Assembly: GCA_026646335.1 (NCBI GenBank)
Contig: JAPKFY010000006.1
Span: forward strand, 1-53,079
Direction: 5' to 3'
Length of the DNA stretch: 53,079 nt
Source of the DNA: Aequorivita sp.
GTDB lineage: Bacteria > Bacteroidota > Bacteroidia > Flavobacteriales > Flavobacteriaceae
The position numbers and the translations under genes were made by a program. Position 1 is the first letter of the stretch. The number at the start of each line of letters is the position of its first letter. The notes under the pieces were generated by a model that was not told the DNA's origin, made no database searches, and was given only the letters and a program-made list of their open reading frames with translations. This document shows positions 31,298 through 40,833 of the stretch, piece by piece.

Positions 31298-32425
31298 TCA
31301 CTTATCTATCATTGCTTTTAATTGATTGAAGTCAAAATTTTTCTCAAAGCTGTCCTTCAAGGAAACCGTTGGGGTATACTCCGCTAAATAGTCCCACCAA
31401 ACTAGAATAAATTGAGCGGCATCAACGGGCAATGATTTTTTGAAGTAGTTTTCATTCTTTACAACAACTTTATAATACCCGTCCTTTTCACTGCCAAAAC
31501 CACGGTGACTCCCTTCTGCAATTGGAATGGCTGTTTTTTGCAACTCCGTTTCAGGAGTATTGGCAAGATAGTTGTCTATGTCAACTAATACTGGAGGCTC
31601 TTGTTTGGTAAAGTTTTCCATATTTTCTTTTGACTGTCTTCTGATTTCTGGTAATTGAGCATTAAGTTCTTTCAAAATCATATCCCGCATCTCGCCAGTA
31701 TATTCTTTTTTAGCATCCTCAATCATTTTGAGAAGTTCTTTTTCTGCATTACTGATTAACCCTTTGGTTTTTTCAAGTTCCTTTTGCCAATAATTACGGA
31801 TAATTTGAAGATATTCCCGTTGGCTTAGCTCCCTGTATGGTTTTTGATTATCGTGGGTTAGCAAAACGGCATATGCATGTTCCTTTCCAAAAGCGTCATA
31901 AAGGGGCATATCTTTAAAATTACCAAGTTGATGGGCCAAACGAAATAATTTTACAGGTTTGCCTTCATATTCAAAGGCCTCGCCATAAGACTGCATAATG
32001 GACATGCCATGATTAATAAAAATATCGACCCCGGTATCGGTAAGATAAGCTTTATCGGTTATCAGTTTATTTCCATTCTCTTTGTTACACCAAAAGGGAA
32101 ACAAAGTCATCGAAAATGTATATGCAGCAACTCCTTTTGGCGCATATTCACTGTACTCATCCAGATATCCAACACCATTATTAATTACATAACCACCTAT
32201 GCCAACAGGATAAAAATCAAGAAACAATTTCTTGATGGTTTCCCCCTTTTTCAAAATTGCGGCCTGTGTATTGGGTGGGGATGAGATTTCTGGAACAACT
32301 GGTTTTGATTTTAAATATTCCCAGTTGTTTTTTAAAGACATGATGTGTTCATCATTACATGTTTGGGCAAAAATTCCTGAAAGCCCCAACAAAGCAAATG
32401 CCTGAATTAAGACCTGTTTTTTCAT
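31298..32425 (-). CDS. Secreted protein of unknown function
   Basis: 375 aa, signal peptide MKKQVLIQAFALLGLSGIFAQ; 6 nt from upstream gene (operon). Confidence 0.75.
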   Translation of the reverse strand: MKKQVLIQAFALLGLSGIFAQTCNDEHIMSLKNNWEYLKSKPVVPEISSPPNTQAAILKKGETIKKLFLDFYPVGIGGYVINNGVGYLDEYSEYAPKGVAAYTFSMTLFPFWCNKENGNKLITDKAYLTDTGVDIFINHGMSIMQSYGEAFEYEGKPVKLFRLAHQLGNFKDMPLYDAFGKEHAYAVLLTHDNQKPYRELSQREYLQIIRNYWQKELEKTKGLISNAEKELLKMIEDAKKEYTGEMRDMILKELNAQLPEIRRQSKENMENFTKQEPPVLVDIDNYLANTPETELQKTAIPIAEGSHRGFGSEKDGYYKVVVKNENYFKKSLPVDAAQFILVWWDYLAEYTPTVSLKDSFEKNFDFNQLKAMIDK

Positions 32426-32431
32426 AATTTT

Positions 32432-33361
32432 TCATTCTTTACAATATTCCCTTTCACTCTGTTCCCCTATGATCATAATATACAGACAGGCCTTAGCTGT
32501 GTATTGATTGGGGCGGATAACCCACTGATGGGTCTCAGCCGCAGGTTTAGAATGTTCATCGGTTACCAATTGCCCATACTCCCATTTTCGATAGTGCCTG
32601 TCAGTTGGGGTCAATGTAATGCTGTTTCCAGAAATTGTATAAGTACCAATAGTATAAATGGAAATCTTATAGGTGGGTCTCGACGATGTTGCCAAAAAAG
32701 ACTGCGAATAGCTTCCGTCGGCTTTAAATTCATATCCACCGCCTTTACTTAAGCCAGAGCCTATCATATTGCCGGTGGCATCATCATAATAGTTTATCTT
32801 GCTCCCTGTTAGGTTTCCCCAACTGCCTAGGATATCCAAGGAACTACTAGAGGCTAAGGAAGCATCATTTTGTTGTGGATTATTCTTAACTTCTTTCTCC
32901 ATCGTATTTAAGTTAATCACAGATAAATCCTTTATTTTTCCAATATAAAGACTTGCCTCCTTTTTCCCAGGGAAAATGTACATCAACAAGTTTTGGCCAT
33001 CCTTGCTCAGGTATAAATAGGAATGATCTCTTACCGAAGTTTGCAATTTCCATCCGCTTGAATCCAAATTTTGAATGACGCAAAAAAGCCATGCCTCTGC
33101 ATCGCTTTTTTGTTTGGTTTTATTTTGCCAAGAGAATACTTCCAATTCCGAAATGGTTCCAATACCAGATTCCAGTTCTAAGGTGGTTTTGGCCACATCT
33201 ACAAAAAAACTACGTTCGTCTTTTAGAACTTCAGTGGAAAACGCAAGGTCTGTGAGCTCAGAATATCGGGTAGGTACAACACTCTTTTGAGCTATTAAGC
33301 CCATACTTCCCATCTGATAAAAAAGAAAGATGACTATCGATATATTAATAAGTGTTCGCAT
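32432..33361 (-). CDS. Secreted protein of unknown function (lipocalin-like C-terminal region)
   Basis: 309 aa, signal peptide; LGSWGNLTGSKINYYDDATGNMIGSGLSKGGGYEFKADGSYSQSF...GTYTISGNSITLTP. Confidence 0.7.
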   Translation of the reverse strand: MRTLINISIVIFLFYQMGSMGLIAQKSVVPTRYSELTDLAFSTEVLKDERSFFVDVAKTTLELESGIGTISELEVFSWQNKTKQKSDAEAWLFCVIQNLDSSGWKLQTSVRDHSYLYLSKDGQNLLMYIFPGKKEASLYIGKIKDLSVINLNTMEKEVKNNPQQNDASLASSSSLDILGSWGNLTGSKINYYDDATGNMIGSGLSKGGGYEFKADGSYSQSFLATSSRPTYKISIYTIGTYTISGNSITLTPTDRHYRKWEYGQLVTDEHSKPAAETHQWVIRPNQYTAKACLYIMIIGEQSEREYCKE

Positions 33362-33442
33362 TTAAAGATTTATTTAAGAAATTGACTAAAAGGATATTTT
33401 TAATTTGCCTGCTTAACTTATATTGAACCATTTAACTCAGTA

Positions 33443-34390
33443 TTATTGCTTTGCAAGATTCCATTTTATCCTAACATTGCCACATGTTCCTTCCCCCCAT
33501 ATTTTTCTATAATCAATGTCGCTACTTGAATTCTTATTTTCATCACAAGTGGTAAGGATCGAAAAAACTGCATTGGGAATAGTAATCCCATTACAACTTA
33601 CATCGAAGGGATCTGTAAAAAAGCTAATTCCATGGGTGTTCCCACCTACCATAATTTGATCTTCCTCTTCTGTCCAAAGACTTAATTCACCATGTAACGG
33701 CAAAACACCAGTTACCGCTGTACAATCTTTGGCATCGTAAGAATAACCCAATGACCCTCCAATTGAAGTAAAACTGTCTGAATTCTGGCCACTTTCCTTG
33801 AATAGGATATCTCCAAAGGCACGATATTTAAAATCTGGGGTACTACATACTATTTCCACTGTCCCATAATAGACGCGTAAATCATCCAAAATGGTAATCA
33901 TAGCAACCACTATCGTTTTACCTTGGCCATCGGTTTGAATTTCTGCACTTACCTGGATTGTTTCGTCTGAAGGTTTAACTGAGGGGGCGGTATACGTGGC
34001 CGTATTGATATCATTGGCTACTATTTTCCCTACTCTGTCGTTTCCGCCTTCGATACCGTTTACACTCCATTTTGATACTTTGAGAATTGGCAATAGAGGT
34101 GCTAATTCCACGTTAGGATCACATTCAAAAAGAAAGCCAGCAATAGCACCATCATCCCCCGTCAAGCTAGGCCAGAAACAATATCTCACTTTTAAAAGTT
34201 GCGATTGACGTACTTTAAGAACCGTATATGGAGGCCTTATTTGAAGGCCCTTAAGAGGAGAAGGATCTTTATAAGCCTTTTCTTCCCCAGCATCCGATTT
34301 ATTTTTGTTTGCAAGCTTGTCTTGTGCAGATCCATTCTGTACCCCGTGCATAAAGAATAGAATCGATAAATACCATAAATAGTTTTTCAT
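33443..34390 (-). CDS. Secreted protein of unknown function
   Basis: 315 aa, signal peptide MKNYLWYLSILFFMHGVQNGSAQ; no recognised domain. Confidence 0.72.
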   Translation of the reverse strand: MKNYLWYLSILFFMHGVQNGSAQDKLANKNKSDAGEEKAYKDPSPLKGLQIRPPYTVLKVRQSQLLKVRYCFWPSLTGDDGAIAGFLFECDPNVELAPLLPILKVSKWSVNGIEGGNDRVGKIVANDINTATYTAPSVKPSDETIQVSAEIQTDGQGKTIVVAMITILDDLRVYYGTVEIVCSTPDFKYRAFGDILFKESGQNSDSFTSIGGSLGYSYDAKDCTAVTGVLPLHGELSLWTEEEDQIMVGGNTHGISFFTDPFDVSCNGITIPNAVFSILTTCDENKNSSSDIDYRKIWGEGTCGNVRIKWNLAKQ

Positions 34391-34409
34391 AACGTGTTGA
34401 TTTTAATTT

Positions 34410-34456
34410 TAAAAGTAGTTGTTATGACAAATCCGTAATTCCCCTTTTAAGGGGAT
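34410..34456 (-). promoter_or_regulatory. Putative promoter with upstream palindrome TCCCCTTAAAAGGGGA, 23 nt, then TACTTTT -7-like box
   Basis: Minus-strand read: TCCCCTTAAAAGGGGA...aattacggatTTGtcataacaacTACTTTTA; same arrangement as at 37093-37138. Confidence 0.55.
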
Positions 34457-34461
34457 TTTTC

Positions 34462-35091
34462 TTAATTATCGACGGACAATAAGTTTTGTTCTATTGCCAA
34501 TTTGACCATACCCGCAGAGTTATGGGCACCAATTTTTAAGAGCAGGTTTTTGCGATGGGTGACTACAGTGGAGGTACTCAAAAATAACCTGTCAGCAATG
34601 TCAGTATTGGTAAGTCCGTCCGCAATAAGTTTTAATACCTCCTTTTCCCTTCTGGTAAGTACCGGCACAGGTATTTCACTTTTGTATTTTAGCAATTGGG
34701 CGGCTTCCCTGCTCAGATAAGTGCCCCCTTGTTCAACGATCTGCAAAGCACCTATAATTTCCTCTTTTGTGGCATTTTTTAACATATATCCCGAAGCTCC
34801 GCTCTCCAACATTTTATTAATAAAACTTTTTTGATTGAAGGTACTGAGCCCAATAATTTTTATTGAAGGGTATTTCTCTTTTACCTCCTTACAAAGGTCT
34901 ATCCCACTTTTGTCGGGCAGGTTGATGTCCATTAAAATAATGTCGGGTTCCTGCACGCATAATTCCGCAAGACAGAATGCCGCATTTTTTGCGTTACCGC
35001 TCCATATTATGGACTCTTCGTGTTGCAACAACGACTTTATTCCTTCAACGACCATATAATGGTCATCTACGATAAACAGTTTAATATTCAT
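34462..35091 (-). CDS. LuxR/NarL-type response regulator
   Basis: REC: LFIVDDHYMVVEGIKSLL, PDIILMDINLPDKSG; HTH: VLTRREKEVLKLIADGLTNTDIADRLFLSTSTVVTHRKNLLLKIG. Confidence 0.93.
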   Translation of the reverse strand: MNIKLFIVDDHYMVVEGIKSLLQHEESIIWSGNAKNAAFCLAELCVQEPDIILMDINLPDKSGIDLCKEVKEKYPSIKIIGLSTFNQKSFINKMLESGASGYMLKNATKEEIIGALQIVEQGGTYLSREAAQLLKYKSEIPVPVLTRREKEVLKLIADGLTNTDIADRLFLSTSTVVTHRKNLLLKIGAHNSAGMVKLAIEQNLLSVDN

Positions 35092-37046
35092 AATTCAAAG
35101 GTTAGTTGTACCGAGGTCCCGTTTTCGGGTATTGATTGTAAATCGAGCTTTCCTTTAAGAAAATTAATCCGGGTATAAATATTGCTCCAACCTATCCCCT
35201 TATTATTCTCGATTGATTTTGGGTCAAAGCCAATTCCATCGTCCTCAACGGTCAATGAGAGATTGTCTTCGTTTTTGATCAATTGCACAATAACAGATTT
35301 GGCCTGTGCGTGTTTTAATGAATTATACACCAACTCTTGCACAATTCTATAAATATTGATCGCTTTTGATTGTTCAATGGTATAATCCTTCATGCCGATG
35401 GATTGGTAGGTTACATGTGTATTCCCTGTCTGGTTTATATTGGAACAAAAGTCCTCCAGTGCGGTGTCCAGCCCGAACTTCACCAATGTTTCAGGCATCA
35501 TATTATGTGCTATACGCCTAATTTCATCAATAGAGGTATCTAGCATTTTCATGCCCTTTTCAAACTCATTCTCATTCTCTTTTGGAATGGTTAAGTTGCC
35601 TTTCATATTCTGAAACGAAAACTTTATCCCCGATAAAAGCCCTCCCAGACCATCGTGCAAATCCTTGGCCACGCGCACCCTTTCTTTTTCTTCGCCCGTC
35701 AACACCGCCTCGGTAGCCATCAACTGTTGCTGAATCTCCAGTTCGGTTATCCGCTTTTGTCTTAAAATCAATTTTTGTTTATAATTTTTCACGAAGAGCA
35801 CCACTAATAAAATCAAAATGCAGACCAGTGATAATAACACTATATTCAAAATGTTCTTATTGGCAATTTTTAGTTGTTGATGTTGTGATTTGCTCTCCAA
35901 TAATGCTATTTTTTCTTCCTTGAGTTCATTTTCATATTTTTTCTCAAGTTCTATTATTTTGTGCTGTAGGTTTTCATTCAATACTTGTTCGGATAGGGTA
36001 TTCTCTTGCTCTTTGTACCGCATATATTCTCTAATATTGCCTAATGCAAGGGAGGTGTTTGACAAAATGCCCAAACTGGTCAATTGTTCCCTTTTCATAT
36101 CGTTCTCACGAAATATATCATTGGACAAGGCCGCAAGTTCGTTTGCCTTTTTCAGTTCGTTTCTATATAATGCAACCGTTGATAGTTGGCTTATGGCAAT
36201 CCCTTCGCTTTGAACATCGCCCAACTCCACGGCCAGTTTTCTCGCTTCTAGGGCGTGTTGTTCCATAGCATCAAATAGCAGTTTTTTCTCCCAGGCTTGG
36301 GCAAAATTCAGGTGGATGGAAACTTCAAGATATTTATTGTCCGTTTTTCTGCTTATTAACAAGGCTTCATCCAGCACTTTAATAGCTTTACTGGGTTGGT
36401 TCAGCGCAATATAACTGATGGATATATTGTTCAATGCGTTGCTTAGGTCGAAATCCAGATTGTTTTTTCTGGATAATTCAATTGCTTCTTCGCCAAGTTC
36501 GATCGCCTTATCAAAGCGTTTCAATTTTTGATATACGGTCTGTAAAATATCGGAGGCCCTAGCAGTTAACACATCGTTATTCAATTTTTCAAAAATTCTT
36601 TTTCCCCTTAAATAATAGGATACTGCCGATTCATAATTATTTAGCAATTGATAAGAAGTACCTGTGTTGAACAGACATTTTGCAAGGGCCAATGAATCGC
36701 CGATTTCCTTGGAAACGTTTATGGATTTAAGGTTTAGCTCAAGGGAAGCGTCATAATCCCCCTGCATATTCAATATATAACCATAATTGGAGATATATTT
36801 TAAGGTGCCTCTTTTGTAGTTTAACTCTTCACTAAGTGCCCCTGCTTCTTCATAGTATTTTTTTGCGTCTTCTGGATTAGAACCTTCATACTGCTGCCCA
36901 ATATTTATAAGCAACAGCACCCTTGTGGTATCCATATCGGACTTGTTATACAGCATCAGCAAACTATCCAAATTCATTACTGTTTGGGCACTCACTTTGC
37001 CAAGTATCAAAAGCATTGGAATTAGGAAGAAAGTGTATTTCATCAA
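35088..37046 (-). CDS. TPR-containing sensor histidine kinase (HisKA_3 type)
   Basis: Signal peptide, TPR array, TM segment, KDLHDGLGGLLSGIKFSF phospho-acceptor, HATPase ...SLTVEDDGIGFDPKS...GIGWSNIYTRI; overlaps response regulator. Confidence 0.92.
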   Translation of the reverse strand: MMKYTFFLIPMLLILGKVSAQTVMNLDSLLMLYNKSDMDTTRVLLLINIGQQYEGSNPEDAKKYYEEAGALSEELNYKRGTLKYISNYGYILNMQGDYDASLELNLKSINVSKEIGDSLALAKCLFNTGTSYQLLNNYESAVSYYLRGKRIFEKLNNDVLTARASDILQTVYQKLKRFDKAIELGEEAIELSRKNNLDFDLSNALNNISISYIALNQPSKAIKVLDEALLISRKTDNKYLEVSIHLNFAQAWEKKLLFDAMEQHALEARKLAVELGDVQSEGIAISQLSTVALYRNELKKANELAALSNDIFRENDMKREQLTSLGILSNTSLALGNIREYMRYKEQENTLSEQVLNENLQHKIIELEKKYENELKEEKIALLESKSQHQQLKIANKNILNIVLLSLVCILILLVVLFVKNYKQKLILRQKRITELEIQQQLMATEAVLTGEEKERVRVAKDLHDGLGGLLSGIKFSFQNMKGNLTIPKENENEFEKGMKMLDTSIDEIRRIAHNMMPETLVKFGLDTALEDFCSNINQTGNTHVTYQSIGMKDYTIEQSKAINIYRIVQELVYNSLKHAQAKSVIVQLIKNEDNLSLTVEDDGIGFDPKSIENNKGIGWSNIYTRINFLKGKLDLQSIPENGTSVQLTFEL

Positions 37047-37091
37047 AAGAGAATTTGCCTACTCTAATTTACTTAATATAAGAGCATTAAT

Positions 37092-37138
37092 ATCCCCTTT
37101 TCAGGGGATTTTTTTCTTGAATACCAATGATACTTTTG
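37092..37138 (+). promoter_or_regulatory. Putative promoter with upstream palindrome TCCCCTTTTCAGGGGA, 23 nt, then TACTTTTG -7 box
   Basis: TCCCCTTTTCAGGGGA at 37093-37108; TACTTTTG at 37131-37138 matches the Bacteroidota TAnnTTTG element. Confidence 0.6.
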
Positions 37139-37166
37139 TTTGTATAAATCCAAAATTCTTTCAATC

Positions 37167-38450
37167 ATGAAAACAGTTATATATATTTTGTCAATTGTGT
37201 TCTTTTTATTGGCACCCAGCAATCTTTCGGCTCAGCTTTTAAAAAAAATGAAGGATAAGGTTGAAAGTAAAATCGAAAAAAAGCTTGATGGGAACCTAGA
37301 AAAAAAGGATGACGGACAACCGGAAAACGATGAACCAAGCGTAGCGCAAAACGAAAACGGAACTGAAACGGGTAATCCAAAGACTAAGGCAAATACAAGC
37401 TACACTTCAAAATTTGATTTTATACCTGGAGAAAAGCTGATTATTTCGGATGATTTTAGTGAGGATGCAGTTGGAGATTTCCCCGCACTATGGTTTACTA
37501 ATGGTTCAGGAGAAGTAGTGACCATCGACGGTTTGGACGGGAAATGGTTGATGATTAAAGGAAGATCACAAGCTTTCATCGACCGCTTACTGGAATTACC
37601 AGACAACTTTACCGTTCAGTTTGACCTCTTGTGTTCTGTGCCGTTTTCGTGGTCCTCAGATGTTTTTAATTTATATATGGAAGATGTCATAGATCTGGCT
37701 AGATACAGAGAAGGAAACAATGGTGGTGAGATGTCATCAAGAAATATTAATTATCATTTTTGGCTGGATTTACATCCCGGTTTGCTTAATCCCGGATCCT
37801 ATACTACGAAAGGATACGGTCATTACCGATTAAATAAGGTAAGTGCAAAACTTGAACTGAATGAAATATGGATGCCAAGTGCCGAAAAGAGTCTGCTTAA
37901 AGTATCTATCTGGAGACAAGGGCAAAGGTTGCGTTTATATTTAAACGAAAACAAGATTCTTGATCTGCCAAAATTATTGCCCGAGGACATGAACCCAAAT
38001 TTATTTGTATTCGAACCGTATAGCCTGGGGGATGGAGACCACTATTTTATTGGGAACCTGCGTATTGCCGTAGGCAACCCGGATACCCGTAATAAACTTT
38101 TAAATGAAGGCAAATTGGTCACAAATGGCATATTGTTCAATGTAAACTCTGATAGAATAAAACCTGAATCTTATGGTGTTTTGAAAGAAATAGCCGGGAT
38201 TTTAAAAGAAAGTGGCAACATAAAAGTAATGATAGTAGGACATACAGATAGTGATGGCGATGAAAATAAAAACATGGAATTATCTGAAAAAAGAGCTAAA
38301 TCTGTTAAAGATGCCTTGGTTACCGACTTTGGTGTAAAAGCTGAAAATTTGGAAACAAGTGGCAAAGGAGAAACTGAACCGTTAGTGCCCAATAGCGATA
38401 ATTTAGGCAAAGCCCAAAACCGAAGGGTTGAATTTACACTATTGAAATAA
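37167..38450 (+). CDS. OmpA-family protein
   Basis: Signal peptide; C-terminal OmpA domain NSDRIKPESYGVLKEIAGILKE...VGHTDSDGDENKNMELSEKRAKSVKDAL...GKGETEPL...NRRVEF; start taken at ATG 37167. Confidence 0.9.
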   Translation: MKTVIYILSIVFFLLAPSNLSAQLLKKMKDKVESKIEKKLDGNLEKKDDGQPENDEPSVAQNENGTETGNPKTKANTSYTSKFDFIPGEKLIISDDFSEDAVGDFPALWFTNGSGEVVTIDGLDGKWLMIKGRSQAFIDRLLELPDNFTVQFDLLCSVPFSWSSDVFNLYMEDVIDLARYREGNNGGEMSSRNINYHFWLDLHPGLLNPGSYTTKGYGHYRLNKVSAKLELNEIWMPSAEKSLLKVSIWRQGQRLRLYLNENKILDLPKLLPEDMNPNLFVFEPYSLGDGDHYFIGNLRIAVGNPDTRNKLLNEGKLVTNGILFNVNSDRIKPESYGVLKEIAGILKESGNIKVMIVGHTDSDGDENKNMELSEKRAKSVKDALVTDFGVKAENLETSGKGETEPLVPNSDNLGKAQNRRVEFTLLK

Positions 38451-38491
38451 TAGCATTTTCACATTTTTTATGAGCTTATGGAAGTGAGGGG

Positions 38492-38950
38492 TCATTCCGG
38501 CAGTTCAAATTCTGTTTCCCATTCTTTTCCCGAATCGATAGCCTTTAATTTTACGTTTAAAAAAGAATGATCGCCACGCTTCAAGTGTGTGCGGCCAATG
38601 ATTTTGCTCTCCCCGTTCTCGGAATCCTTCGGGTTGATAATATCTCCAATCCTCGGCATAAAGGGGTAAAGGATGGTGAGTTTTTCATCTTCGGTCGAGA
38701 CCAGCCCAGAAGCGGTTTCAAAAAGGATTTCCTCAAACTTCTCAGCCAGGATTTCGTCGTTTATCTCTTTTTTTGCCTTGTCGGAAATTTTGGAGGTCCA
38801 GTCTGAAAATTTGGTTTTTGTATCCTTCTTTAGCTTCTTCCTGATGTAATCCGGAAAGGGGGAACGGATGTGCCCCTGGTCGGTAAACCAGAAATCAAGC
38901 GCTGTTTCAACCATTCCGTCTTCTGGTATCGGTTCTGTGTTTTTTGTCAT
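38492..38950 (-). CDS. Hypothetical protein next to moaA
   Basis: 152 aa ORF immediately downstream of and co-oriented with moaA; no recognised domain. Confidence 0.65.
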   Translation of the reverse strand: MTKNTEPIPEDGMVETALDFWFTDQGHIRSPFPDYIRKKLKKDTKTKFSDWTSKISDKAKKEINDEILAEKFEEILFETASGLVSTEDEKLTILYPFMPRIGDIINPKDSENGESKIIGRTHLKRGDHSFLNVKLKAIDSGKEWETEFELPE

Positions 38951-38972
38951 TTGTGTATTTATTTAAAAAGAA

Positions 38973-39998
38973 TCAGCCACCTATGTTCACCATACTCCGA
39001 TTCTTTTGATTTTGGGAAGAATCCGAAAAATCCTTAAACGAATCCATTCCGCCCCGCATGGCTTTTTTGTTCCAAATCGATTCTAAGATCTTGGGAATAA
39101 TATCTTCCCCCTTTCTCATTGCCGAAAGCAGGTCAGTCTCGGTTCCGGAGAACAGGCAGTTTTTTATTTTTCCGTCTGCCGTGAGGCGAATTCGGTTGCA
39201 AGTGTCGCAGAAAGGATTTGTAACGGAGCTGATGACGGCAAAAGTTCCCAGATGGTCCTTCACTGCATAATTTTTTGCGGTATCGTTCACGGCATCCTTC
39301 AATTTCAGAATATCATCTCCGTATTTCTTCTCGATTTTTGTGATAATTTCCATAAAGGAAACGCCTTTGCTCCAGTCCCATTTGTTTCCTGTGAAAGGCA
39401 TAAACTCGATAAAACGTATATGTACATTTTTATCGCGGGTCCAGGCGACAAAATCGCAAATTTCGTCGTCGTTCACCCCTTTAATTATCACTGCGTTTAT
39501 CTTGACGTGGAATTTTTCCTTTAACAAAAGATCGATATTTGAGATTACTTTATCAAAATAATCCCTGCGGACAATGGAATTGAATTTTTCTTTCTTGAGA
39601 GAATCCAGGCTTAGATTGATGGATTTTAGTCCGTTGGATTTTAGGGTGGCTATATAATCATCCACTAAAATTCCGTTTGTGGTGATTGCAAGCTCGATGG
39701 GAAGCTGGGACAGTTTCGTAATAATTTCTTTTGCGTCCTTTCGCACCAAGGGCTCACCACCCGTAAGGCGGATTTTCTTCACCCCGAGGGAAACAAATAT
39801 CCTTGCCATTTCCATCACTTCCTCGGCTGTCATAAACTCGGAACGTGGCCTAAGCTGGATCCCTTCCTCGGGCATACAGTAAAAACAGCGAAGGTTGCAC
39901 CGCTCCGTCAATGAAATGCGCAGGTAATCGTGGACTCGGTTAAACTGGTCGGTGATCAGTGATCGGTTATCGGTGCTTGACTTGTCCATTTTGTTCAA
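38973..39998 (-). CDS. moaA: GTP 3',8-cyclase
   Basis: Radical SAM CNLRCFYC; GGEPLVRKD; C-terminal CDTCNRIRLTADGKIKNCLF; C-terminal GG. Confidence 0.96.
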   Translation of the reverse strand: MNKMDKSSTDNRSLITDQFNRVHDYLRISLTERCNLRCFYCMPEEGIQLRPRSEFMTAEEVMEMARIFVSLGVKKIRLTGGEPLVRKDAKEIITKLSQLPIELAITTNGILVDDYIATLKSNGLKSINLSLDSLKKEKFNSIVRRDYFDKVISNIDLLLKEKFHVKINAVIIKGVNDDEICDFVAWTRDKNVHIRFIEFMPFTGNKWDWSKGVSFMEIITKIEKKYGDDILKLKDAVNDTAKNYAVKDHLGTFAVISSVTNPFCDTCNRIRLTADGKIKNCLFSGTETDLLSAMRKGEDIIPKILESIWNKKAMRGGMDSFKDFSDSSQNQKNRSMVNIGG

Positions 39999-40045
39999 GT
40001 TTTAATTTTTTGCGATTGCCGTTTTTATTGGTGATCGGTTATCGG

Positions 40046-40789
40046 TTAAAATTTTTCCATTTCTTCCTGAAGGAGTACAAACTCTTCCTCTGAAATATAT
40101 TTCTGTGCAAGCGGAAAAAGCGTTTCGTCTTCACGATAAATGTGAAGTTTTATAAGTTCCACCAACTCACGTGATGTTTCATAAGCTGTATCGAGCACAA
40201 AGATCCTTGAACGTTCATCTGCCATTCGGGTTGCTAGGCCGAGTAGGTTGAAAGCAAGCGCGCCGAGCTGGATAAATTTTACATGGTCGTCTTCCATAAC
40301 ATCTATTGCGGTAACCTGTTTTACGCCTTTGCTGTGCTCGCCCGCCTGGATTAATTTTTTATTGAGGATGGGGAACAATACTTTTTCTTCCTTTCTGTTG
40401 TGTGGAAGAAGGTCTTCATCAAAGCTTTTGAAAAAATTTGAGAAGGATTCATTTATTTCCTTGGTAAGGTTGTACCCGTTTGTTTTGTAGGCTATTATTC
40501 CTTTTTCAAATTCTTCCACTACTTTCAATACCTCGCGGTGTTCTTCCATAAAGATTTTTATGGAAGAATCCATTTCTTCTTTTTGAATATCGACTTTTCC
40601 CGGTTCCTCATAAGCGTTTGGAGGATCCATTGGGGAATCTTCCTGATTGTCCAGACCTTTACCAGTTTGCTTTTTTACAGGATCGACGTCTTGCAAGGAT
40701 TTTAGATCGAGTTCATTCCTGTTTTTTTGATTTCTTTTTAATATTTCAGGTGGGAATTCTCGTTGTTCAGGCTTTTCGGTATTAGACAT
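40046..40789 (-). CDS. Hemerythrin HHE-domain protein
   Basis: IFMEEHREVLKVVEEFEKG...DLLPHNRKEEKVLFPIL...VMEDDHVKF...LIKLHIYREDETLFPLAQKY. Confidence 0.87.
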   Translation of the reverse strand: MSNTEKPEQREFPPEILKRNQKNRNELDLKSLQDVDPVKKQTGKGLDNQEDSPMDPPNAYEEPGKVDIQKEEMDSSIKIFMEEHREVLKVVEEFEKGIIAYKTNGYNLTKEINESFSNFFKSFDEDLLPHNRKEEKVLFPILNKKLIQAGEHSKGVKQVTAIDVMEDDHVKFIQLGALAFNLLGLATRMADERSRIFVLDTAYETSRELVELIKLHIYREDETLFPLAQKYISEEEFVLLQEEMEKF

Positions 40790-40833
40790 AGCGTTATGTT
40801 TGTTATAAAAATAAGGTAATTTTGGTAGGCTGG

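Noticed and set aside
34462-37046. NarXL-type nitrate sensing two-component system because of proximity to nar and a NarL-like HTH
   Set aside because: The kinase has an N-terminal TPR array rather than a nitrate-binding four-helix sensor, and the shared palindromes point to the flanking secreted/OmpA genes, not to nar; proximity alone is insufficient
37092-37117. CCCCTTTTCAGGGGATTTTTTT as a simple rho-independent terminator
   Set aside because: Plausible by shape, but no + strand gene ends upstream of it (the kinase is divergent), and the same palindrome recurs with fixed spacing to a -7 box at 34410-34456; operator reading preferred, terminator not fully excluded
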